Position numbers and translations under genes: made by a program
The notes under the pieces: generated by a model
The model's input: only the letters and a program-made list of their open reading frames with translations
Database searches by the model: none
Told to the model about the DNA's origin: nothing
Shown here: in pieces, positions 1 to 5,507 of the stretch
How positions within the stretch are numbered: the first letter of the stretch is position 1
Layout: every line of letters begins with the position of its first letter
From: an archaeon
GTDB taxonomy: Archaea; Asgardarchaeota; Hermodarchaeia; Hermodarchaeales; Hermodarchaeaceae
Assembly (NCBI GenBank): GCA_016550415.1
Contig: JABXGU010000236.1
Span: 1 to 6,619 of the forward strand
DNA length: 6,619 bases
Direction: 5' to 3'

Positions 1-619
1 GCCGTTTCAAGAGTCGAAGCCCGAACCGTGATGGCATGTCGAAGAGGAGTTCCCCTTCCGGTAGTTGTGTAGCCATGGTATCAAGAAGTGTGGCTACTTC
101 TGATTCGGGGAAATAGTGAAAGAATCCGCCTGCGAAGCAGAAGACCCCCTTTTCAGGAGACGCTGATATTTCTTTCAGCCAAGAGGGAGTGAAGACCGAT
201 GTTGATAAGTAATGATTGCGATCAGTCTCAGGAACTAATTGTCGACGATAGGCGATGGCCTCAGGCAAGTCCAAATCATACCAGAGAATCTGCCCATTAT
301 CCACCCGGGAAAAGGTTGTATCCAATCCACAGCCAATATTCACAATCGTAGCTTCAGGGTGAGCACGGAGATATGCTTTTATGGCATCATCAAAGATACG
401 GGCGCGGATTAAAAAGGTCAACCCGTAGAATTCGTCGATGAAGGCTTCCATTGCTAAAAATTCAGCTTTTGCATCCGGATATTGTGCTTTCACTCGTTCA
501 ATTAGGTTCACTGAATGGTCATCTACCAACACTTCGGGATACCGTTGGCTATATGTTGCTCTTGCCCAAAGTGGACCTACCATTGTCGATTCTAGACCAA
601 CTCTTACCGAGCCTGACAC
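1..619 (-). CDS. LCMT-type SAM-dependent methyltransferase (C-terminus beyond window)
   Basis: Seen: an open frame of 206 codons that runs off the left edge. With the GTG at 619-617 as residue 1, it has N94-I-G-C-G-L-D100 (SAM-binding motif I), W-Y-D115-L-D117-L-P119 (post-motif II, acid for the ribose), an upstream R72-A-R-x-F-D-D (the family's substrate-side block), and F-A-G-G-F-F-H-Y-F-P in place of the usual E-G-x-x-x-Y-L. Known: this order is typical of the leucine carboxyl methyltransferase / polyketide O-methyltransferase family (PF04072, COG3315), soluble enzymes that methylate carboxyl or hydroxyl groups. Inference: the substrate is unknown. The GTG start is preferred because GGAGG lies 7 nt upstream and the N-terminal G-L-E-S-T-x-x-x-P-L-W-A-R block, which aligns with the family's opening helix, would be cut by the ATG at 583. 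The usual length is about 260-300 residues, so roughly a quarter is missing beyond the edge. Confidence 0.85.
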   Translation of the reverse strand, partial: MSGSVRVGLESTMVGPLWARATYSQRYPEVLVDDHSVNLIERVKAQYPDAKAEFLAMEAFIDEFYGLTFLIRARIFDDAIKAYLRAHPEATIVNIGCGLDTTFSRVDNGQILWYDLDLPEAIAYRRQLVPETDRNHYLSTSVFTPSWLKEISASPEKGVFCFAGGFFHYFPESEVATLLDTMATQLPEGELLFDMPSRFGLRLLKR

Positions 620-626
620 TACCAGG

Positions 627-631
627 CCTCC
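627..631 (-). promoter_or_regulatory. Shine-Dalgarno site deciding a GTG start
   Basis: The minus strand reads GGAGG here, 7 nt before the GTG at 619-617. No comparable site precedes the ATG at 583, so the GTG is the better start of the methyltransferase. Confidence 0.65.
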
Positions 632-687
632 ACGGTGGCTACAAGACCTGACATCCTACAAATATCTAATCTCCCAATATCAAACTG

Positions 688-695
688 ATTTAAAT
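688..695 (-). promoter_or_regulatory. TATA box candidate for the methyltransferase
   Basis: ATTTAAAT is the most TATA-like octamer between the two minus-strand genes. A start site about 25 bp downstream (near 665-668) would give a leader of roughly 45-50 nt carrying the GGAGG site. The purine-rich BRE expected next to it is weak, so confidence is modest. Confidence 0.4.
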
Positions 696-723
696 CCGCT
701 ACAGCCACTTAGAAGAAAATCGG

Positions 724-754
724 AAAAAAAGATAGATGGGAGGTAGGACCTCCC
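724..754 (-). terminator. Hairpin plus U-tract terminator behind the secreted-protein gene
   Basis: Read on the minus strand, a perfect 7-bp stem (GGGAGGT / ACCTCCC, loop CCT, 738-754) is followed by a pyrimidine stretch ending in seven T (730-724). It lies about 55 nt past the stop of the 809-1426 gene, the right place to end its transcript before the methyltransferase promoter. Two related elements occur at 5508-5542 and 6433-6466. Confidence 0.65.
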
Positions 755-808
755 AATTATTTCGACTACTTAGAAGATGTCTTTAATGATTTTTAGTTTA
801 TATCAGAG

Positions 809-1426
809 TTACCAGAACTCGAATGTACATCCGCCAAACCAGTCTGTATCGAACACAGTAAAGCCATACTCGTCGATTATGACTTGGCGGAAGGTATGAA
901 TTCCTGATCCAAGAAGTGCTTGAAGTTCACCTTTCTTGTAGGTTACACCTAATCGCCAGTCCCAATAGGTGATCTTAGCACCTGTTTCCGGGTCTGTGAA
1001 TTTGACCTTGTGCATAGGCGTTTTTTCCATGATTATTTGGTCACCATCAAGGTATGTTTGAACTTCGAAGTTTTCCCAGATAAACCGGGCTTCATCTCTA
1101 GTCGTAGCCAGTTCTGGATCTGTGCTTATCCCAATGATTCCTACGATAATCGATTTACTGCCATCCAAGATATTATGGTTGTCTGGATTTCCACCAATAA
1201 GTCCGACGATTGTGAAAACCGACATGACTCGTCCTGGAGGATCATAGGCGGAATTCATGTAAACGTCCCAAAGCTTCGCCTGAGAAAGGCCAGTAGGTGG
1301 ATTCCGAAGGAATTTGCGAAGTTCACCATAACCCGCAGATGTTGTCGGTAAGATAACAGCAGATAACACGAAGACCAGTACCAATGAAATAACGATAGTT
1401 TTCCCTAATGTTTTGGTTGAAGACAT
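809..1426 (-). CDS. Secreted protein of unknown function
   Basis: The 205-residue product is not recognised. Seen: a clear signal peptide with a basic N-region (K5, K9), a hydrophobic core at about residues 11-26 and a likely signal-peptidase site after T-S-A31. The mature part of about 174 residues has no further membrane segment and is rich in aromatic residues near the end (Y-W-D-W around 154-157, then D-W-F-G-G-C200-T-F-E-F-W). The single late cysteine makes an internal disulfide unlikely. A run I-I-V-G-I-I-G-I in mid-protein looks like a buried strand rather than a helix across the membrane. The start is the only ATG near the signal peptide; GGAGG lies 12 nt upstream, a long spacing. The gene stands alone with its own TATA box and terminator. 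Inference: an exported or cell-surface beta-rich protein; no catalytic motif is visible. Confidence 0.8.
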   Translation of the reverse strand: MSSTKTLGKTIVISLVLVFVLSAVILPTTSAGYGELRKFLRNPPTGLSQAKLWDVYMNSAYDPPGRVMSVFTIVGLIGGNPDNHNILDGSKSIIVGIIGISTDPELATTRDEARFIWENFEVQTYLDGDQIIMEKTPMHKVKFTDPETGAKITYWDWRLGVTYKKGELQALLGSGIHTFRQVIIDEYGFTVFDTDWFGGCTFEFW

Positions 1427-1490
1427 GTGCAGATTATCCCTCCAATTTCTGTCGCTGAGTTTTCAACGACGGCACAAAAATCTTAATGGC

Positions 1491-1499
1491 AATATTTAA
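1491..1499 (-). promoter_or_regulatory. TATA box candidate for the secreted-protein gene
   Basis: The minus strand reads TTAAATATT about 65-70 bp before the ATG at 1426. A transcript beginning about 25 bp downstream would carry a leader of about 40 nt including GGAGG. Confidence 0.45.
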
Positions 1500-1506
1500 C
1501 ACTACG

Positions 1507-1526
1507 GGTCCTAAACAGGACCTAAA
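1507..1526. promoter_or_regulatory. Palindromic operator candidate next to the TATA box
   Basis: GGTCCT (1507-1512) and AGGACC (1517-1522) form a perfect 6-bp inverted repeat around AAAC. Overlapping it, GGTCCTAAA (1507-1515) and GGACCTAAA (1518-1526) form a near-perfect direct repeat one helical turn (11 bp) apart. It begins 8 bp on the upstream side of the TATA box of the 809-1426 gene, where archaeal activators usually bind. No U-tract follows on either strand, so a terminator is unlikely. The regulator is unknown. Confidence 0.4.
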
Positions 1527-1656
1527 TCAGTAGTAAACCTTTGAAAAAGCGGACAAAAGGGAATTTCACTAGACAAAAATGGTATAGAAAATTATTCTAT
1601 TAATTCACTAGCAATTTTCAGCCAGAAAATGACAAAATGATCCGGCGACGTGATTC

Positions 1657-1917
1657 TTGCCTCCAACATGCCTAGTATCCGGCATCCCCGATGAGAAACT
1701 TGAATTCCTCCCCTGCTGTTACGGGAAATACGAAGGAGTTCGTAACGTTAACAAGTACTTCAAGCGCATCATGCATCAGACCCGCGTCAACGGAGACTCA
1801 TTCTGCAATTGTGTCTACTATGACGCCCGCATTACCATGAAAGTCACCAACCCAACAAAAGAATTCTTCGACAGCATCTGAACATTAGCCGATAAAGAAG
1901 AACTCACACAGTCATAA
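1657..1917 (+). pseudogene. Probable decayed gene, truncated at the 5' end and with in-frame stops
   Basis: Seen: a 74-codon open stretch from a TTG at 1657 to TGA at 1879-1881 whose codons strongly favour C at the third position, as the 3' halves of real neighbours do. It contains C-C-Y-G-K-Y, H-Q-T-R-V-N-G-D-S-F-C-N-C and ends N-P-T-K-E-F-F-D-S-I. After the TGA the same frame continues sensibly (T-L-A-D-K-E-E-L-T-Q-S) to TAA at 1915-1917, and then as a charged helix-like stretch up to the SDR start. There is no Shine-Dalgarno or ATG, and the frame closes at 1651 just upstream. Inference: the tail of a lost Cys-containing cytoplasmic protein; the G-D-x-x-C-x-C pattern is faintly like small Cys-rich families such as DUF6144 or thiazoline hydrolase relatives, but this is not an assignment. 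It could instead be a short intact gene ending at 1881. Confidence 0.4.
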
Positions 1918-1982
1918 GAAAAACAGCTGCTTTGGAAGGAAATGAGTAGGGTTAAAGAGGAATGTGTCAGTATCTGGTACCT

Positions 1983-2960
1983 ATGTTCGTGTTATTGACT
2001 GGAGCCTTTGGGAACGTCGGAGAGAGCACACTATTAGCTCTGTTCGAGCAGAACCATCAGATACGATGCTTTGATTTGTTCACAAAAAAGAATGAGCAAG
2101 CCGCAAAGAGACTGCAAAAGTATGGCGATTTTGAAACGGTGTGGGGCGATATTCGCGATACCGACACTACCAAGAACGTTGTCGAGGACATCGAGTGCAT
2201 CATTCATTTAGCAGCTATCATTCCCCCTCAAAGCGAAAAAGACGCTGAGTTCACTACTGCCGTAAATGTAGGCGGAACAGTGGGTCTAATAGAAGCTGCA
2301 GAAGCCTTGCGGGTCAAACCCAAATTCATCTTAGCCAGTTCAATCTCCGTTTTTGGACCTACAATGCATCTCCCTCCACCACGAAAAGCAGATGAACCCC
2401 TTAATCCCACTGACACCTATACCACCACGAAAGTCAAATGCGAAACAGCCCTTCGAGCCGGTGCACTTCCCTGGACAATCCTCCGTCTCGTAGCCGTCCC
2501 CCCCTTACATATCGGTAGCGAAATGGATCCGATGCTATTCGAAATGCCACTCGACCAACGCATCGAATTCGTCCACACCCGCGATGTCGGCACCGCCTTT
2601 GCCAACGCGGTAACGGCTAAGACCCTGAATAAAGTCTTGCTCATCGGAGGTGGGAAAACTAGCCAGATGCTCCAACGCGAGTTCATTACTAAAATCCTCA
2701 CTGCCATGGGCGTCGGCATGCTTCCTGAATCTGCCTTTCGTGTCGCAACTAAACCTGAAGAATGGTTCTACACTGACTGGGTCGACACCACCGAATCCCA
2801 ACACCTCCTCCACTACCAAAACCACACCTACGACCAATACATCGACGACCTCAAACACATGATCGGGTTCAAGCGTCACCTCGGACGCCTCTTCCGAGGT
2901 CAAGCCCAAAAACGTCTGCTCGCCCAATCCCCCTACTACTCCGAACCAAAGAATTCCTAA
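1983..2960 (+). CDS. NAD-dependent epimerase/dehydratase (extended SDR)
   Basis: A 325-residue Rossmann-fold enzyme, the normal length for the extended short-chain dehydrogenase/reductase family (PF01370). Seen: the nucleotide loop T6-G-A-F-G-N-V-G13; D31 at the end of strand 2, favouring NAD over NADP; G-D56-I-R-D; H75-L-A-A-x-x-P; the catalytic set S119/S120-x-S-V-F-G, Y146-T-T-T-K150; and F-V-H-T-R-D-V-G of the C-terminal substrate domain. Known: such enzymes act on nucleotide sugars or similar alcohol/ketone substrates in the cytoplasm; which one is not readable here. The ATG at 1983 is chosen because the Rossmann strand begins at once after it. An in-frame ATG at 1962 would add seven residues but has GAGG almost touching it. 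The C-terminal tail (about 295-325) is basic and may be lineage-specific. Third positions become strongly C-rich toward the 3' end. Confidence 0.9.
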   Translation: MFVLLTGAFGNVGESTLLALFEQNHQIRCFDLFTKKNEQAAKRLQKYGDFETVWGDIRDTDTTKNVVEDIECIIHLAAIIPPQSEKDAEFTTAVNVGGTVGLIEAAEALRVKPKFILASSISVFGPTMHLPPPRKADEPLNPTDTYTTTKVKCETALRAGALPWTILRLVAVPPLHIGSEMDPMLFEMPLDQRIEFVHTRDVGTAFANAVTAKTLNKVLLIGGGKTSQMLQREFITKILTAMGVGMLPESAFRVATKPEEWFYTDWVDTTESQHLLHYQNHTYDQYIDDLKHMIGFKRHLGRLFRGQAQKRLLAQSPYYSEPKNS

Positions 2961-3143
2961 GACCCATTATGGCGTATTGACTAAAGTACAATTAACCAGG
3001 TCTTAGTACCTAGGGTTTTATTAAGTAAGAAGTATCACATTTTATCCACTGGGGATATGGTTGCGTATCGATGGAATGGTACCTGGAAAGTGATGAATCC
3101 TTCCCCAGATGGGATAATAAAAACTAAATTGGAGGTGAGCACC
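2961..3143 (+). promoter_or_regulatory. Intergenic control region of the discoidin-like gene
   Basis: Non-coding gap of 183 bp. It holds AGGT-N6-ACCT (2998-3011), an imperfect palindrome immediately before TTTTATTAAG (3016-3025), which is a possible TATA box. Inverted CTGGGGA / TCCCCAG segments near 3050 and 3104 could pair across about 45 nt. The leader ends with GGAGGTG (3131-3137), 6 nt before the GTG start at 3144. An ATG at 3057 is in frame with the gene but would add 29 non-signal residues and lacks a ribosome site. Confidence 0.35.
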
Positions 3144-4061
3144 GTGCGGAAAACACGAGTAATTCTGAGTATTTTGTCATGTGCATTAATGCTAGCCATG
3201 TTCTTTGCCACTCCAGCAAGTGTCAGGGCGAATAGTATACCCGCAACTAACATCGCGTTGTATGCGGATGTGGAAATCCATGGAGGACCATTTTTCACGG
3301 GAGGTTGGCTCCCACCCCGTCAAGGCTATGAAGTCGAAATAGACACAATTATTGATGAGGTATTTTTCCCAAGTGGACGCCAGTGGAACCGAGGGCCAGT
3401 GTGGTGGGACAGTACGGATTGGGAAGACCGGTTCATTACACTCACCCTTGATGGAATATTCGAAATCGAGAGCTTCATTATCCAGGCAGATAACAACGAT
3501 CAATACAAACTATACTATTGGAATTTAGACAGTGAGAACTGGGAACTAGTCTGGCACCTTCCTACAAAAGGAAGTTGGGTAATGTATACACGCCCGAATC
3601 CCAATGATAATACCGAGCGATATATGCTTCCTGAGAACATCATAACGAATGCCCTAAAATTTGAAGGAGACATGGACAATAGCGACAGATTATTTTCAGT
3701 CTCAGAGATCCAGGCATACGGCTGGGAAGTAGTGACAGCCACCGTTGATTTTGATCCCGATACCCTGAATCTGAAGAGTAAGGGTAAATGGGTCACCGTT
3801 TACATCGAATTCCCCGAAGGCTTTGACATCACAGACATCGATATTGCCACAGTAATGCTCAACGACGTAGTCAATGCTGAACCCTTCCCATTCGCAATCG
3901 GCGATTATGACAATGATGGCATTCCCGACCTCATGGTTAAATTCAACCGTGCGCTCGTACAAGCGAACCTTGACCTTGGTGATGAGATAGAAATCACAAT
4001 ATCCGGTGAACTTTACAACGGGATACTATTCACAGGCATGGACACTATCCGTGTCATTTAA
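3144..4061 (+). CDS. Secreted discoidin-like protein with C-terminal calcium-loop domain
   Basis: A 305-residue exported protein. Seen: a signal peptide (R2, K3, R5; hydrophobic core about 6-22; cleavage likely after V-R-A29). Residues about 36-193 read as a galactose-binding / F5/8 type C (discoidin) sandwich, opening N-I-A-L-Y-A-D-V and closing A-L-K-F-E-G-D...F-S-V-S-E-I-Q-A-Y-G. Residues about 198-305 are a second beta domain with G-D254-Y-D256-N-D258-G-I-P-D262-L, an EF-hand-like calcium loop, ending at I-R-V-I. Known: the first fold binds sugars or surfaces, and the second occurs at the C-terminus of archaeal and bacterial extracellular proteins. Inference: a surface or secreted ligand-binding protein stabilised by calcium; no enzyme domain, sortase signal or C-terminal membrane anchor is visible. 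The GTG start is chosen because GGAGGTG lies 6 nt upstream and places the signal peptide at the very N-terminus. Confidence 0.82.
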   Translation: MRKTRVILSILSCALMLAMFFATPASVRANSIPATNIALYADVEIHGGPFFTGGWLPPRQGYEVEIDTIIDEVFFPSGRQWNRGPVWWDSTDWEDRFITLTLDGIFEIESFIIQADNNDQYKLYYWNLDSENWELVWHLPTKGSWVMYTRPNPNDNTERYMLPENIITNALKFEGDMDNSDRLFSVSEIQAYGWEVVTATVDFDPDTLNLKSKGKWVTVYIEFPEGFDITDIDIATVMLNDVVNAEPFPFAIGDYDNDGIPDLMVKFNRALVQANLDLGDEIEITISGELYNGILFTGMDTIRVI

Positions 4062-4144
4062 CTCCAAAGTAACAAAAGAGTTCAATTACATTCTAAAATC
4101 ACATGACGAGAGGGGGAGGCACTATTTTTCTAAAAATGAACAAC

Positions 4145-4180
4145 GGAAGGCACAAGCCTCCTATAACATCGAGGATGTTA
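4145..4180. repeat. Two adjacent stem-loops
   Basis: GGAAGGC-ACAA-GCCTCCT (4145-4162) forms a stem with one mismatch. TAACATC-GAG-GATGTTA (4164-4180) is a perfect 7-bp inverted repeat. They lie 84-119 bp after the stop of the discoidin-like gene with only one base between them. No U-tract follows, so a simple terminator is not indicated; they may be RNA processing structures or a protein-binding site. Confidence 0.5.
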
Positions 4181-4336
4181 GAAGCAACGATGGGTAACTC
4201 CTGCACCCTATCCCATGAATTCGTTCGTAGTAATCCCTAGTTTCTCAATTCTCTGGATAACAGCGTTACAATCTCCGGTAAATGGATTGAAGCTCCAATG
4301 GTTGTACAAGAAGTAGATTATGATGAATAACCTTTG

Positions 4337-4364
4337 ATGGCGTAGAATGGAACTCGATCTTCTC
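4337..4364 (+). repeat. 28-bp direct repeat, copy 1
   Basis: Matches 4793-4820 at 24 of 28 positions, and all four differences are transitions. The shared core GTAGAATGGAACTCG is identical. Read in the frame of the downstream membrane-protein gene it encodes D-G-V-E-W-N-S-I-F-S. It lies just before that gene's TATA box. Confidence 0.75.
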
Positions 4365-4373
4365 AAGAATGCA

Positions 4374-4382
4374 TTTTAATAT
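4374..4382 (+). promoter_or_regulatory. TATA box candidate for the membrane-protein gene
   Basis: TTTTAATAT sits about 26 bp before position 4404. A transcript starting there would have a 16-nt leader containing GGAG (4406-4409), 10 nt before the ATG at 4420. This also argues against the upstream in-frame ATG at 4369, which overlaps the promoter. Confidence 0.5.
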
Positions 4383-4419
4383 CAAGGAGACTAATCGACC
4401 CTTGTGGAGTGGTTGCATA

Positions 4420-4776
4420 ATGTCTGATGAGAAAACTGCATCATCACTGCTTCGAATTGCAGCAATTCTCCAAATCCTCTTCGCTGGTATAATGCTTGTA
4501 GGATTCTATAATATTCCTGTGGCAATCATTCTCCAATTCCTTATCGCTTTGGGAATCTACTCGATGTTACTAGCAATTACTCTCCAATTACTTATGATTA
4601 CAGTAATGGTCATAGGAATCTTGGTCGGCGGTCTTTGGTATCAGTGGCGTTATGGCCCCAATGAACATAAAACAGGGATGATTGTGACTGGTATCCTGGG
4701 AGCATTATTTATTGGCGTGGTACCAGGATTCCTTACTTTGGTTGCAGGCGCGATTCTGCCCAGCGAGAATGGTTGA
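4420..4776 (+). CDS. Small four-helix integral membrane protein, function unknown
   Basis: The 118-residue product is almost entirely hydrophobic after a short polar N-terminus (M-S-D-E-K-T). Seen: membrane segments at about residues 10-29, 33-48, 50-70 and 85-112, separated by a basic/polar loop W-Y-Q-W-R-Y-G-P-N-E-H-K-T. The first three segments share an A-I-x-L-Q-x-L motif and the DNA repeats accordingly (4462, 4522, 4573), suggesting internal duplication. Known: small four-TM proteins of this kind (DUF4064-like and similar) are common in archaea and mostly uncharacterised; membership is not certain. The ATG at 4420 is preferred over 4369 because of the TATA box and GGAG positions. After the TGA the same frame continues A-L-R-E-Q-Y-G-V-E-W-N-S-V-F-S-G-N to TAG 4828-4830, and this continuation contains repeat copy 2. 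The tail may once have belonged to the protein. Confidence 0.75.
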   Translation: MSDEKTASSLLRIAAILQILFAGIMLVGFYNIPVAIILQFLIALGIYSMLLAITLQLLMITVMVIGILVGGLWYQWRYGPNEHKTGMIVTGILGALFIGVVPGFLTLVAGAILPSENG

Positions 4777-4792
4777 GCATTACGGGAACAGT

Positions 4793-4820
4793 ATGGTGTA
4801 GAATGGAACTCGGTTTTTTC
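4793..4820 (+). repeat. 28-bp direct repeat, copy 2
   Basis: The partner of 4337-4364, 456 bp away in the same orientation, so the pair brackets the membrane-protein gene. In the gene's frame it reads Y-G-V-E-W-N-S-V-F-S. Compared with copy 1, two C-to-T changes turn the 3' part into a T6 run, which makes it a terminator-like tract. Confidence 0.75.
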
Positions 4821-4821
4821 T
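4814..4821 (+). terminator. U-tract terminator candidate for the membrane-protein gene
   Basis: TTTTTTCT lies 38 nt past the TGA at 4774-4776 and just before the convergent gene's stop. Archaeal RNA polymerase can terminate at such U-rich tracts without a hairpin; none is obvious here. Confidence 0.45.
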
Positions 4822-4826
4822 GGAAA

Positions 4827-5438
4827 CTAGTCAGGTAGATGGATAGCGAAGGAACACGCATCCCCACCACTTGCAATCGTGGTCATCACATCAACTCGGA
4901 CCGGCTTATCCAGAATGCCTTCCCAAAGAGTCTTATACCATCCGGAGCCGCAATAACAAAAAGTCTTGGATATACGGTCTGTGGAAGCTTTGATCCAGCC
5001 ACAATGGCAATAGGCACGACGTTTCGACTCCGAATCGGTTGCTGCTTCAAAGTCCTGTGGAGCAAAGGGAATTTTGGTCACATAGATAACGTTTCCCTTT
5101 CGTTCTGGATACTCATAATACGATAAACCATTCCACGAGGTATCCGTGTGCATCAACTTCAATAATTCATCGATATCCCCATGTTTCTGATACGCCCGTT
5201 TAAGCTTCATAACCCGCGTCTTTGGAAACCGATGCGAGCAACACAGCAGGATTTCTCGGTGGGTTTCACTATCCGGCACAAGTGCATCAAGGCGCTCCAT
5301 TGCCCCCTTCACCCACTCAGCTTTCCGCTTCGGACTACTCTTAGCCGAAACCGCACGCCCATCTTCTAGAACTTGCCTCGTAACAGAACCACCAACGAAG
5401 CGCTCAAGCGCCGCTTTGAACTTCTCCAACCAACCCAT
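4827..5438 (-). CDS. Cys-rich DUF6144-like protein
   Basis: A 203-residue soluble protein. Seen: an N-terminal helical part with K-S-S-P-K-R-K-A-E-W-V-K-G-A-M-E-R-L-D; a C66-C67 pair; then A-Y-C144-H-C146, S-K-T-F-C161-Y-C163-G-S-G-W-Y, and the ending G-G-D-A-C195-S-F-A-I. Known, from memory of the family pattern: DUF6144 proteins share the C-x-C / S-K-x-x-C-x-C-x-x-G block, a following W-E-x-I-L and a closing S-G-x-x-x-C-x-F-x-I; their function is unknown. Inference: the two CxC pairs plus C66/C67 could hold zinc or another metal. The ATG at 5438 is chosen because it lies where a transcript from the TATA box at 5468-5461 should begin (a leaderless message). A GTG at 5453 is in frame but sits inside the promoter spacing. 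It is convergent with the membrane-protein gene, and its stop overlaps the TAG at 4828-4830. Confidence 0.8.
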   Translation of the reverse strand: MGWLEKFKAALERFVGGSVTRQVLEDGRAVSAKSSPKRKAEWVKGAMERLDALVPDSETHREILLCCSHRFPKTRVMKLKRAYQKHGDIDELLKLMHTDTSWNGLSYYEYPERKGNVIYVTKIPFAPQDFEAATDSESKRRAYCHCGWIKASTDRISKTFCYCGSGWYKTLWEGILDKPVRVDVMTTIASGGDACSFAIHLPD

Positions 5439-5460
5439 ACCCACACAATACACAAATCCG

Positions 5461-5468
5461 ATTTATAA
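5461..5468 (-). promoter_or_regulatory. TATA box for a leaderless transcript
   Basis: The minus strand reads TTATAAAT preceded by GAAAGTGG, a purine-rich BRE-like stretch. The box centre is about 26 bp from the ATG at 5438, the usual distance to the start site, and no Shine-Dalgarno precedes that ATG. This is the clearest archaeal promoter in the window. Confidence 0.7.
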
Positions 5469-5507
5469 CCACTTTCACTCTCCCCGAGGCAGCTAATCCG
5501 AAACACC

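Larger units (their letters stand above)
4062..4419. other. 358-bp gap with stem-loops, a repeat copy and coding-looking scraps
   Basis: No convincing intact gene. Contents in order: a plus-strand frame to 4197 with plausible residues but no start outside the preceding gene; a T5-C-T stretch at 4125-4131 that may end the upstream transcript; two adjacent stem-loops (4145-4180); a minus-strand frame ending at TAG 4210-4208 that reads N-P-F-T-G-D-C-N-A-V-I-Q-R-I-E-K-L-G before its end, with a plus-strand reading of the same bases that is also coherent (L-D-N-S-V-T-I-S-G-K-W) and stops at 4328-4330; repeat copy 1 (4337-4364); and the TATA box of the membrane-protein gene. These look like remnants of one or more eroded genes. 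Confidence 0.4.

Noticed and set aside
438..746. Plus-strand open frame of 102 codons.
   Set aside because: It lies antisense to the methyltransferase coding region, which has clear family motifs, and it runs into the terminator hairpin.
1010..1351. Plus-strand open frame of 113 codons.
   Set aside because: Antisense shadow of the secreted-protein gene, which has a signal peptide, a promoter and a terminator.
1561..1611. Short direct repeat TTCACTAG (1565 and 1604) and a small inverted repeat between the copies.
   Set aside because: Eight bases in AT-rich DNA is close to chance, and no neighbouring gene gives it a role.
1879..1881. Recoding of TGA (selenocysteine or tryptophan), suggested because frames continue sensibly after TGA at 1879, 4774 and 6556.
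   Set aside because: DDAH ends normally with TGA right after its catalytic C-L-S block, no SECIS-like structure was recognised, and two of the three frames meet further stops or lack any family support. Decay is simpler.
2535..2927. Minus-strand open frame of 130 codons opposite the SDR.
   Set aside because: Its valine- and glutamate-rich translation mirrors the C-rich codons of the SDR, and no start signal or family motif is seen.
3057..3143. Upstream ATG extending the discoidin-like protein by 29 residues.
   Set aside because: It would bury the signal peptide inside the protein, and it has no ribosome site, whereas the GTG at 3144 has GGAGGTG at 6 nt.
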